A stretch of DNA of 64,000 bases, taken from assembly GCF_000346465.2 (NCBI RefSeq), contig NC_034009.1, positions 29,756,131 to 29,820,130 on the forward strand, read 5' to 3'. A program made the position numbers and the translations under genes. The notes below the pieces were generated by a model, which was given only the letters and a program-made list of their open reading frames with translations, made no database searches and had not been told where the DNA came from. Shown piece by piece: positions 42,368 through 52,900 of this stretch (the first letter of the stretch is position 1; each line of letters begins with the position of its first letter). This DNA comes from Prunus persica. Its lineage: Eukaryota > Streptophyta > Magnoliopsida > Rosales > Rosaceae.

Positions 42368-42931
42368 TAAATTTTGTTTGTTGTTTTGGTTTTTTTACTG
42401 TTCTTGTGATCTTTGTAATAATACAATCTGGGTTAATGTGATGTTATGTTAATTAACAAGAAAGTAGACAAGGCTGGCCGATGCTAATTATGTTTTCAGC
42501 CTTAAATATAAGGTGAACTTAAAAATAACCAATCACAGTTCAGCCTGAAAACATTTTGGGGGTTGGGAGAGAGGACAAAACGAATCTGGCATGGTTGACA
42601 AAAACCTTTTCAAGCAGGAAAATGGAAATGGCAAGCTCACCATTATAACTGTTACAAAAACACAGGAAACTATTATTAGGTTGGGTTTCTTCTAGCAACT
42701 AGCTAGTGATGAATTTCCTCTTCTCATTTATGAAAAGAGTGGAAACATACAATTTTTAATAAAGAGAATGCAAATAGACAAAAAAAGAGTAAGAAAATCA
42801 ACTCTATATATATAAAAGTTATTATCTCATCCGTCCGTAAGAAGCCACTGTAAACAGGGAGAAAATGAAAAAAGGGTAGTAGAACGTAGGATAATAGCTT
42901 CCTGACATCCACAGAGAGAATTCCTGTATAT
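42368..42931. other. 3' flank of the b561 gene up to the LTR element
   Basis: 564 bp, probably including the b561 3'UTR. No gene. It ends in the TATAT target duplication (42927-42931). Confidence 0.6.
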
Positions 42932-43075
42932 TGTTCTAAAACTGGAGGAAATTGAAGAGAGAGAATTAGGAAATTGAGATATGGAAAGTAGGGAATGTTT
43001 TCTCTTCTCATTGTCTGTTTCTTACAAGTAGGGGGAAACCTTATTTATAGGCATTTGGGCTCCACATTTACAACA
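42932..43075 (-). repeat. 3' LTR (element orientation)
   Basis: TGTTCTAAAACTGG to TTTACAACA, with TG...CA ends. It differs from the other LTR by a single G/A change in the ATTGTCT(G/A)TTTC segment. Confidence 0.92.
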
Positions 43076-43088
43076 CTCTCCCTTGGAG
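43076..43088 (-). other. Polypurine tract of the LTR element
   Basis: On the minus strand the bases read CTCCAAGGGAGAG directly before the LTR. This fixes the minus direction of the element. Confidence 0.6.
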
Positions 43089-43109
43089 ACCACAAATGAT
43101 ACGGAATAT

Positions 43110-43500
43110 GCCTCGTTAAAAATCTTGCCAGTAAAAACCCAGTGGGACAAAAAAAACTGGTCAAAGGGAAAAAGAGTACATAATCATGTGTAACATAAAA
43201 TTCTATGTATATTGACGCGCGTGCGACACTGCCTCGTTAAAACCTTGCCAAGAAAAACCCAGTGGGATAAAAACCTGGACGAAGGAAAAAGAGTACAGTG
43301 TTTGAAGATCTTTATTGATAGCACGCTTCCCCTGATGCTTGGCAAAATATCTTTAAGTCATACTGTTGATCACCTTTCTGAATATCGTAGTTGACACTAC
43401 TTCTGTGAGTCAATCTTGAGCGACACTGCCTCGTTAAAACCTTATTAGGAAAAATCCAGTGGGATAAAAACCTGGATGAAAGAAAAAGAGTACAGTGTAT
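43110..43500. repeat. Three copies of a CCTCGTTAAAA block
   Basis: Copies start at about 43110, 43231 and 43428. Each has GCCTCGTTAAAA, AAACCCAGTGGGA or a close variant, then GG(A/T)-rich AAAGAGTACA. Copies two and three extend into TTTATT...CACGCT(T)CCCCCTGATG. Non-coding repeats inside the 3' part of the element. Confidence 0.8.
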
Positions 43501-45405
43501 GAAGGTCTTTATTAAAACCACGCTCCCCCTGATGAATATCTCCCCCTGAAAACTTCATAACTAGCTTTTTCCAGTAAGCGACCATAGAGATTTCCAGAGT
43601 CCGCATATCTAATAACACTTGGGCTATTTGTAAGTTCACTCAAAAATATGCCCGTATATGGTGTTATGCTGAGATTGCATCAAATATGCCTCATATCATC
43701 CCAAAATGATGGTGATGAAGTTGAGCTCTATCTGGAAAATACGATGTACGTCCAATATACTTCCGGAAAATCCTTAAAGTGTCCAACGGATAATCCTCAT
43801 AAAAAATGCTTCAATACTTTCTTAGTATAAGCAAAAAAGTCTCATTTGGCACAACACTCGATCGTTAGGTCGAGACAAATATTTCTTGAACTCTTCAGAA
43901 GCTTTAATGTGTTGCAAACACATTATAATCAATGTACTTACTGAGGCAATTTATGCACATTAGTATTGAGTACAGATTTTGTGCTTCAGGCACATGTCCT
44001 TCAGGGACTTGCTTCATGCAATTTCAATCCTTTCAAGGATTTTGTTTAAAAGGGATTAAACTTTATGACACATTATATAGCTTTTACCCAGCTATTTATA
44101 CATCTTTAGGGAATCGCTTCTGGCGATATGCTCCATGCATTCAATAACTCTTAAAGATAACATGTTGGTCTCTGTAAATGTGCAATAAGGGGGCACAATT
44201 GAATCTGTAAATATGGAGAAAACCCAACATTCCTTGTTTCTGCCAGAAACATTGTGTCATACAAAGTAGATATATTCCCTTTTATTCTGAACACCCAAGT
44301 ATAAATTTCAGTATTAACTTCTTTTGGGGTTCGTACTGTGGGTTTGTTCTTTCACGTTCATTCTCATCTATAATGGAATTACCTCATTCCATTTTGGCCA
44401 ATGATATTGTCGACATTTAATAACTGAACGTGGTTCCAATCAACACAGCCCATTGATGATTTGAGTAGCTACTCCAAAACCAAAAATTGTCATTCATCAA
44501 TTCATGATCTCATCATTCACATTTGCACGTGCATGCATCAATTATAAGCATTTCTTTGCTTTTGGGTACCCAAGCCACTTCATGGGGCTTTTATTATGTG
44601 AGAATGTGGATTATAACCTCCAATGGAGCGTTATTTTATAGTAGGGCGTGGATAATCTCTATTTAGGGAGTTGGAACATTTAGAACCCATATATCTGTCA
44701 TGCTGCAGGCATGCCACAGATTAATACATACATGTCAATTAATTTCTGGGACTTTAACCCATACAATTTGCTACGCATTAGGCGTGCACAATATCAATAT
44801 TGACATGTCAAAGGATTGTCCTTTCAGGACTTCAATCCACATCATTTGCTACGCAACATGCGTGCATCACATTGATTACTGTTATACCCATATTCTGTTC
44901 TTATGAGACTTTAATCTGTGCAGTGTATTATTAATGTATCCAACTTGCAATCTGTAAAATTTGCATTAATAATTCATGGATACATACAAACCATTCTTTT
45001 GGAACAGACTTATCTCCCCATTTGGTTACCTTTCAAGATAAAATATCAAATAAGTATATAAGCATATAATAACACAAATATTGCTTACATCCTTAGGTGG
45101 GAGAAACTTTTCTCAAGTATCATTCAAGCTCGTATCGGCCCAGTAAATATAATGTAGCGCTTGATAATCTAGTTATATCATGCAAGAGCAAAATCACAAC
45201 TCTTTTCTCTGTCAAAAACAAATAACCCTCAGAGTTAGGATCACTCCATGGATTCTTTCTTCAGATGTTCATTCTAAAGAAATAAAATCTTTTATGAACA
45301 GAGAGTTACAAAAGAGAAAAAATGCAAAAAAATTGTGATATTGATTGCAGAGAAGTAAGCAATCAGGGAAGGAGCTGGTGGGAGCAGACAACAGCTCTCA
45401 TATCT
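43501..45405. other. Element interior with dispersed short palindromic motifs
   Basis: No ORF with a known domain. It contains many short motifs of the type 'CTTCAGGxACTT' and 'GCTACGCAxxxxGCGTGCA' spaced irregularly. See the finding on short palindromes. Confidence 0.5.
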
Positions 45406-45505
45406 NNNNNNNNNNNNNNNNNNNNNNNNNNNNNNNNNNNNNNNNNNNNNNNNNNNNNNNNNNNNNNNNNNNNNNNNNNNNNNNNNNNNNNNNNNNNNNN
45501 NNNNN
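45406..45505. other. Assembly gap (100 N)
   Basis: Exactly 100 N bases, a conventional placeholder, so the true size is unknown. It lies in the middle of the LTR element. Confidence 0.98.
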
Positions 45506-46050
45506 GAAACGTGATCAGGGATAGTCTCGCTTCCTGAATGGATGATCAGAGATAGTCTTGCTTCTCGGGCATATTAAGTGCTCACTGATAAGAAAAATAA
45601 GTAGATACCGCATCACTAGGTATGGAGTAAACTGGATGTCTTCTGCAAAGAAAATTTCGTTAGTAACATATTTATACACAAATACAATGAATAGGTAGAA
45701 CCGGTGAATTTCAAATTAACCATAGGAAAATTGCGAGATTCTCGGGATACTTTTGAAAAAGTAGCTCCGTGAAATCCGTAAAGCAAGATCGGCTTTGACG
45801 AAAATAATACTTGAAAACGCCGAAAGTGCCGACAAACATTAATGGAAGCCGCGTGAAGTTTTGGAATCTGGAAAAGAAAAAGAGAATATGGGGATATGAG
45901 ATAATATTGGGATCCTGAAAACTGTAGCCATATTTCCTCCTATAGATATTGCCTTTGCAAAACTTGATTGGAGCAACTACGTTTCAACTCAACTTCCTTC
46001 ATTTTCTGAAACTTTAGTTTTTCGAAGACTTTCTTCTAAACCTTCTTAAA

Positions 46051-46602
46051 ATGGCTTCCTCTTCTTCCTGCCCAAATTATTTCAATTTAAATGATGCTCC
46101 CACAACAACCAGTGATGCCAAAGTTTGGCGTCCATCCTTTGTATCCCAAAATCGTCATCTCACAGTTAATGATTCTGTGATGATGAATGATGCTACTGCT
46201 GTCATAGTAGCTAGGAATTTCATTACTCCAATGGATGAAATGCTGTTGACAGGGAGATCTGAGGAAGAGGCTATTGATGACTCAATGGCTTTTAGCATTC
46301 AGAGTGCTGCTTCTGTTTCTAACATGGCTGATCGTTTGCGTGCCAGAGCAAACGAGGTTGAGAGGCTAACAACTGAAAATTCGTCTCTTCAAAGAATGCT
46401 TCATGAGTCTCAACAGGAGGTTGAGAAACTTAAAGGAGAGAATAATTCCTTGTTGAAACTGGTGAGTTCGTACTCCGTTGATACACTGAGAAGGCTAGAC
46501 ATGCTGCAGGTCTCCAATGAAAGAATTTTGGGAGACCATGAGAGGCTCATGGCTAAGCTTAAGAGGCGTCGTCCTCTTCCTTCAGAGGCTTCCAGAACAT
46601 AA
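46051..46602 (+). CDS. Antisense ORF in the LTR element: 183-residue coiled-coil protein
   Basis: Intact ATG-to-TAA frame of 183 codons on the strand opposite to the element. Residues 1-50 are Ser/Asn/Asp-rich (starting MASSSSCPNYFNLNDAP), residues 50-90 mixed, and about 92-140 a heptad coiled coil (ADRLRARANEVERLTTENSS, then HESQQEVEKLKGENNSLLKL). The end is basic (LMAKLKRRRPLP), possibly a nuclear signal or nucleic-acid contact. The 130 bp upstream hold a TATA-like 'cctatagatatt' and pyrimidine-rich leader sequence, as in a real plant promoter. I do not recognise a function, and it does not look like gag. I have an unverified memory of similar multicopy predicted proteins in Rosaceae. Its survival as an open frame suggests recent or ongoing selection, or simply the youth of the element. 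Confidence 0.6.
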   Translation: MASSSSCPNYFNLNDAPTTTSDAKVWRPSFVSQNRHLTVNDSVMMNDATAVIVARNFITPMDEMLLTGRSEEEAIDDSMAFSIQSAASVSNMADRLRARANEVERLTTENSSLQRMLHESQQEVEKLKGENNSLLKLVSSYSVDTLRRLDMLQVSNERILGDHERLMAKLKRRRPLPSEASRT

Positions 46603-48699
46603 TGTAATTTTATAGATTTTACAGGGCCTGCACCTTCATTGCAGGTGGAAAAAATCTATATGTTGTATGTTCCTGTTATAATAATTGCGCACATTCTTAA
46701 ACTTGCACTTGTGATTTTTACGTCTTTTCAAAATGACGGTTTGGAACCTTGTGCCTTATAGGTTCAAATAACCACATCGACTCTCCCAAATTTCATATTT
46801 CAACGTATGGAACTTTTGGCCTGGGCTAAACACAAAACTCATAATTTATTCGCCCTTTTCAAATGGACATGAAATATGAATTGAGTAAAAGCCACACTAA
46901 TATCTCATATATTTGGGTTCATGAGCTTCCGCCCAGATATAACAAAATATGTGGGGAGCCTCAATTCATCATTCTTTTATGCCAAAGAAATATGTGGCGT
47001 ACCACAATTTGCAATAATACCTCAAGGGTTGTCCATTTAATTGTTGGAACTTCAGGTTCTCAACACTGTTAGATTTTGAATCTCAAGCCAAAATCACATA
47101 TTCTCATGGTATGGACATTTTTACAATTTTCTGTACGTATTTCTGGACTTCAAGCCCTTACATAATTGTCCATATTTTGAGGAACTTCTGGCATCTCATT
47201 TAATTGCTCATCCATGAGTTTAAGGAACTGCAGGTTCCCTTTTGAATAGTGATGGTTTACCCAAAATGGTTAATATTTATGTATACGTCACTATTCATAT
47301 ATATCCGGTACTATTCATCAAGTTATGAATACGTATCTATTCATGTGGACAGTACATTTGTTAGTACAGTTATCATCCATGTGTACGGCATTATGAACCA
47401 ATACGGTACTGTTACATCATTAAGGAACCCCAGGTCCTTATTTACATGTCATGGATCAAGGACCCTCAAGTCCAATCACATGTTTACAAATATAGTACCG
47501 GAGAGACTGACATCTCTTATATTAATATCATCATCAAGGATCTTCAAGTCCTGATGTAATTGTATGATGAGGATCAAGGAACTTCTGGTCCTGATCTGCA
47601 TACTGTAAAAACTCATCATACAGCACAATTAATCCATAAAATAAATTGCTGGTAAATAAATTACTGGTATGGACGATAAACCCGCACCATACTTTAAATA
47701 AATGTAAATGTGCGGTAAAATAAATTCATAAATTAAATTGCTTGCTGTATGGACGTTAATCCCGCACCATACCTTAAATAAAATTAAATGTGCGGTATAT
47801 TAAATTCATAAAGTAAACGTGCTTGTATGGGCACTAATTCTGCTCCATACTTTTAAATAAAAGTAAAGGCGTGGACGATAAACCCGCACCACCCTTTTAA
47901 ATAAATACTGTTGTATGGGTAATAAACCTACACCATACAGTAAATAATGTACAGTAAAGTAATTTCATAAAGTATGAGGGTCAATTCCACATCATACTTT
48001 AAGTAAAAATAAATTTGCGGTAAAGTAAACGTGCTTGTATGTGCACTAATTCTGCTCCATACATTTAAATAAAAGTAAAGGCGTGGACGATAAACCCGCA
48101 CCACCCTTTTAAATAAATACTGTTGTATGGGTAATAAACCTACACCATACAGTAAATAAAATAAATGTGTGAAAAAAGTAAAGACAATTATTTGTGGGTT
48201 CTTATCAACACCACGATCAAATAGTGTAACATTGTTATACTGATATATTAGTGAAAGCTAGATATATCACGTTGACTTTTCTTCTTTCCACCTGCAATCT
48301 ACACTGGTCATGAGTATTAAATTCTGTAGGTATTTTAATAATGTATTTAATTGAAGGAAATAGAGTGAGGCAGAGTACTTATCCCTTTATTTCGGTGGGT
48401 GTTCATATCCCTGGCAATAATCCTTTGCTTTCCACTAGGCTGATCAACTTGCTGTGTATCTCACTTTTCAATTAAATATACTCCAGTGCCTTGTAACAGT
48501 GAAAGCGAAATGATGGCGGAACATGGGAGTCTCTAGCACTCCTCTTGGGGTCAGTAGCAGAGAACACAGTGTAACTCAGCACCCAACTTTAGCAGTCAAG
48601 ATTCTACCACGCTCACCCCATGCACATGGCTTTGGCTGCTTCCCTACACCACCACCACGAAGGCTCAGGCCAAGGCCCAGGCCCAGCTCAAGCTCTGCC
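46603..48699. other. Non-coding interior of the LTR element
   Basis: No gene. About 46900-47600 carries recurring motifs close to AAGGAACTTCTGGTCCTGAT. About 47650-48165 is a block of CCGCACCATAC / TTTAAATAAA repeats that includes a 211-bp direct duplication. Confidence 0.55.
47813..48159. repeat. Direct duplication with 211-bp period
   Basis: A segment beginning GTAAACGTGCTTGTATG and running through CGTGGACGATAAACCCGCAC to CACCATACAGTAAATAA occurs at 47813-47946 and again at about 48024-48159, nearly identical. Shorter, more diverged relatives precede it from 47650. Confidence 0.85.
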
Positions 48700-49547
48700 T
48701 CAGCTGGGTATGAACCATCCATCTTTGCTTCCTGCTGCGCATGGTGCAGGGACTGGTGTAGACCAATTCTCAGGCTTTGGTTCCTCTGCTTTGGGCGGCG
48801 GTGGCGGCGGAGACGGAGGTGGCACGACCTCATCCACATAATAAATCTTCAACCCAATGTCGCCGCGAATCCACGTGAACCAGCTCTTCTTCTGCAAAGG
48901 GAAATAAATCAAGGCCTCCTCACCTTTCTTCACAAACTGGGAGGAACTCAACCGGATCCTGCCGAGAAAGTTGTTTCTGGTGGTGGGGCCGTAATTATTG
49001 TCATGGTATACATCCAGCTCAAGCACATCCCCAAACACGTCAAAAGGCCTACTGAGATCGAAGTCGAGCAACTCGTTCCACAGAGGATTCAAGTCGCTCA
49101 GCTTGGTTTGGGTGCGTCTTCGCTACCCGCGGTAGTCCACCACCACATAGGGGCTCGACGCGCCGCGGCCATCTTTCGGCGACAGATTGCGAGCGTCGAC
49201 AACTTCAACTATCAGTTTGTGTAGAGTTGCCATGACTGTTGGAACTTGTTTCATCTGGTGATGGTGAAGCTGCTGCTTCAAGTGATGCTGTTGCTGAAGC
49301 TCCAATTGGTGATGCTGGTGTTGCTGAAATTCCAGCTGACGCTGGTGTTGACGCTGTAGTTCTAAGAGATGTTCCATATCTGCAACAGGTTGATGGAACG
49401 GCTGGATATTAGGGTTATTGCTGTCAGATGGCAGCTCTAGGAGCGGATCTGCAAATCTGAGAGCTCATTTTCAATAGCTTGAAAATTGCTCAGAGGAAGA
49501 GAGAAAGAGAGTGTATCAGTTGTGTTTTTCTGACTGGGTTTCATCAT
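48700..49547 (-). pseudogene. Captured MCTP/QUIRKY-type C2-domain fragment inside the LTR element
   Basis: Reading with the element, a Met at 49547 opens MMKPSQKNTT...; a frame change near 49437 leads to a Gln/His-rich stretch (MEHLLELQRQHQRQLEF from 49377), then a full C2 domain. It opens with HKLIVEVVDARNLSPKDG and goes on through SSPYVVVDY, DLNPLWNELLDF, NNFLGRIRLSS and EEALIYFPLQKKS to GDIGLKIYYVDE, then a proline run, ending at 48700. This is the first C2 domain of plant multiple-C2 transmembrane proteins (plasmodesma/ER tethers such as QUIRKY and FTIP1). The remaining C2 and membrane domains are absent. One in-frame TAG (49123-49125) interrupts it where family members have Gln in the GQRRRT motif. 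It is a chimeric, truncated, damaged copy, probably without function. Confidence 0.8.
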
Positions 49548-49571
49548 AAAATTCAGCTGGTATTGTTTGAA

Positions 49572-49590
49572 CGAAATCGTGCTGATAACG
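49572..49590 (-). other. Presumed primer-binding region of the LTR element
   Basis: Minus-strand sequence CGTTATCAGCACGATTTCG directly follows the 5' LTR in element orientation. TTATCAGCACG occurs at this site in some plant retroelements, from memory. The matching tRNA was not worked out. Confidence 0.45.
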
Positions 49591-49734
49591 TGTTCTAAAA
49601 CTGGAGGAAATTGAAGAGAGAGAATTAGGAAATTGAGATATGGAAAGTAGGGAATGTTTTCTCTTCTCATTGTCTATTTCTTACAAGTAGGGGGAAACCT
49701 TATTTATAGGCATTTGGGCTCCACATTTACAACA
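49591..49734 (-). repeat. 5' LTR (element orientation)
   Basis: 144 bp, identical to the 42932 copy apart from one base. The minus-strand TATA box TATAAATA is at 49701-49708. Confidence 0.92.
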
Positions 49735-49860
49735 TATATGTATATATTAAGTTAGAAAGCATTTTCTTTTTTCGTTTGTTTTGTTAAACTAGTAATAAAT
49801 TGAAGGAAAGTTGGTTCATCAAACAGATGCCACTGCCACCTCTGTCTCCCACCCTACTAA

Positions 49861-49864
<4 letters not shown>

Positions 49865-49892
<28 letters not shown>
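49865..49892 (+). repeat. (CT)n tract upstream of the SLH-protein gene
   Basis: About 14 CT units, roughly 85 bp before the ATG at 49978, so probably within the 5' leader. The LTR element ends only 243 bp before the start codon. Confidence 0.85.
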
Positions 49893-49897
<5 letters not shown>

Positions 49898-49977
49898 TAC
49901 AAAGCTTCAGCATTTCTCACTTCCCACCGTAAATTGCAACCCTAATTCCCAAATCTTGTCTCAACTGAGAAGTAATC

Positions 49978-52900
49978 ATGTGCTCATCTTGTGCCACCCC
50001 GTATTCCTCTCTCTTCCTTCCCTCTTACACTTCCTTCCTTTTGCGACGTCGTACTTTCTCCCCAACCCCAATTCTCTTGAAGCCCAAAGCCACAAGGCCT
50101 AGACTGCACCTCTCTGCTTCACTCGCCCAGAGAAAGCTCGAACTTTCATGGTTCCCTCCGGACCAAACTGCCAGCAACGACTATGGCGGTTGGGCTCATG
50201 TAGAGTCTCCGCTTCAACACAAAAATCCAGGTTTTCTCTCAATTTGAGTTCTTTAACTCCTCAATTTTTCATAAATGTAATACATCTTTACAGAAAAACA
50301 AAAATTGAGCTTTTTATTCAATTGTACTTTGTGGTTTTGCAGGGTTGCCTACATTTGTGATTGTGGGTATTGGGGCTTCACTGGCTGCGATAGTCGCTGC
50401 AATTGCTTACTTCTCGCTATCCAGAAAGGGTCTGCATTTCCACCTATTGGACCTTTATTGAAAGATTTTTGCTTTTACGTTTTCCTTTTTTTTTTTGTGA
50501 GTGGGATGTTCAATTGCATTATTTTGGTTACTTGGTTTTTAAGGGTAATAGCCTTTGTAGTTTCGTATAATTGGGCATTTGCTAAATAGGTGGTTGGGCA
50601 TACTACATTGTTCAATTTTTGTAGGTTTTAAGTTTCAAATAACGAGTCCATTGCACACTTTTCATGGGAGTCCTGCTGATACCAAACCAACAAACCAAGG
50701 AGCATTGGGTGAGGATGCCATGATCTCTGAGGCAAGCCCAGAGACTGTACCTACTTCTGTTAGCCAAAATACTACTTCAGGTACATCAAGTTGAACATGT
50801 GTTAAGCTATATCATCTGTTCATTTGCTGAACACATTTTGAGATCGTTCCATGTCTAATTTTTCTTTATATTAATTGATCCCTGGAGATTTTCTTGTTTG
50901 TCTTTTGTCCAATTCAGCATCTACGGAGAAGCTTGAACGCATTATAATCCCAGCTGCTGTGGATTCTACTCAACAGGAAGCTCTACAAGTCTTGAAGAAA
51001 TTGAAGGTGTGCTTCTTTATTGAGCGGTGTCATGCCTGTACTGCGTCTTTCTTCTTGTTCTTCTTTATTAATTCCTTACTCTGAAGTCGGACTTGTGAGA
51101 TGCTGGATGTTTCTTTCTCTTAACTGAAGTTTGCATGTAAGGAACATAGGCTTAAAAAAACTTGAGCGGTTCTGAGACATGAGTTGTATGCTCATCAATA
51201 GCGACATTGTTGGACCATAGTGGTTAGATAAAAATTTTGAGTCACCATGGAATTTTCAATCTATTTTTTCTAATGTAGAATTTTAATTTTCTATTATCAA
51301 TGACATGTCTTACATTCTTGAATTTTGGACTTGTGAGATTCTCTTCTTTGGATTTTGTTGAAATTGTGTGCCAATTAGCCTGCAGCTTTGGGTCTAGTTC
51401 TAAGCATGAATATCTTAACCGTAATTAAGGTATACAGATCATTGAAGATGATGTCAAGGCTGATGAATTGTGTACTAGAAGGGAGTATGCAAGATGGATA
51501 GTTCGAATAAACTCGTCATTGGAGAGGTTGTAATACAATACATACACGCCTTGAAATATCTTCTGTTTGTTATTGTTGAGAACTTGAGATCTTAAGGATG
51601 GTCTTCCTTAGATATTTTTTTAATTTTCCCTACAGGAATGCAAAGCACCGGCTTGTGCCATCAGTTTCTCTTGCTGGGTCTGCAATTACTGCATTTGATG
51701 ACGTGAGTGTCGAAGACCCAGATTTTGGGTCCATTCAAGGTAAGGATTGATCCCTTTGCCTGCAATTTGAAAGGCCTTTGTTTTACAAAGATTGAAGTTT
51801 GAATATGTGCTTCCTTTTCTTGTCCCTAAGCCCTGGCTGAGGCTGGTGTCATTCCCAGCAAGTTATCACAGAAGAGCTCCAATTATGATGGTCTAAAACA
51901 CCATGGAAACATCAATTTTTCCCCTGAGAGGTGGAGTGTATGCTTGACTTTTTGTTTAATATCTTGAATTTCCTTCCGTACTCAAAAAATACATGGTGCT
52001 GCAGGTTTATCTCTCGACAAGATCTAATTGACTGGAAAGCCCATTTGGAGTATGACTTTGTGCCAGGAGTAATAGAGAAGGTAAAGAGGATATCAATCGT
52101 TGTCATCAATTGGTATAAATCATGCCTCTTCAATCATAGGTTTTAAAATCTGACTTGTTTACAGTCCAGATATCAACAACAACAACAGTAGGTTTTATGG
52201 ATGTGAAAGAGATCGGTTCAGAAGCACCAGCAGGACTATATACTGACATGTTGGCAGAGGAAAATAGCATACTCAGAAAAGTTTTTGGTATTCCCAATTT
52301 TCTGTTTCCATAAATTAATTCAACAATTTCAAGCATGCACACATCGCCTACAAACGAAGATACATATATAAAAGAAACACACATCTATACATATGTTTAA
52401 GTTGCTTTTTTATAAGTTTTGGTGAGCTTTCGTTACTGATATCTATTCACAGGGTGCAAACTCAGTACCATGTGCGGAGATCATTTGAAGATACAATGTA
52501 GGAAAATAAGGGTTTTTTAGCCTTTAAAAGTAGAAGAAAATAAAGATTTGTTACAAACTTGATCAATACTTTATTGTTACACACATTGAAAACTAATAAG
52601 CAGATGCGTAGTCTGGTCATAAATGTTTACTCTTTTTTTTGTCATTATATGGTATGACGTTTGTTCTAAGAACCCCATGACATAATTATCTTGCAGGACA
52701 GTGCAGGCGGTTTCAACCAAACAAACCTTCAACAAAAGCACAAGCAGCAGTGGCAGTGGCAAGTGGCAGGATCACAGAAGCAATTTCTTCTGAATTGTTG
52801 AGAATAAAAGCTGAAAATTCTGCAAGGAAGGCAGAGATGGAAGATATCAGGTCCGAATTGCTTGACAGAGAGGACATACAGAGGTTTTGGAATGATAAAC

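Larger units (their letters stand above)
42932..49734 (-). mobile_element. Young non-autonomous LTR retrotransposon with cargo
   Basis: Bounded by two 144-bp LTRs that differ at one base and by TATAT duplications (42927-42931 and 49735-49739). Orientation is minus. The LTR has a minus-strand TATA box (CCTATAAATAAGG); a purine-rich tract reading CTCCAAGGGAGAG on the minus strand abuts the 43075 end; and CGTTATCAGCACGATTTCG, in the primer-site position, abuts the 49591 end. No gag, protease, integrase or RT is visible, though the 100-N gap (45406-45505) could hide sequence. Cargo: an antisense coiled-coil ORF and a captured C2-domain gene piece. A copia-type origin is a guess from the LTR size and the primer-site motif. 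Confidence 0.88.

Noticed and set aside
42724..43011. Open frame starting MRRENIPYFPYLNF, repeated at 49437-49670
   Set aside because: Both copies read through the 144-bp LTR on the minus strand. The shared sequence is LTR, not a duplicated gene.
48523..49224. 233-codon plus-strand frame rich in Pro/Arg
   Set aside because: Complement of the captured C2-domain fragment, which explains the sequence far better.
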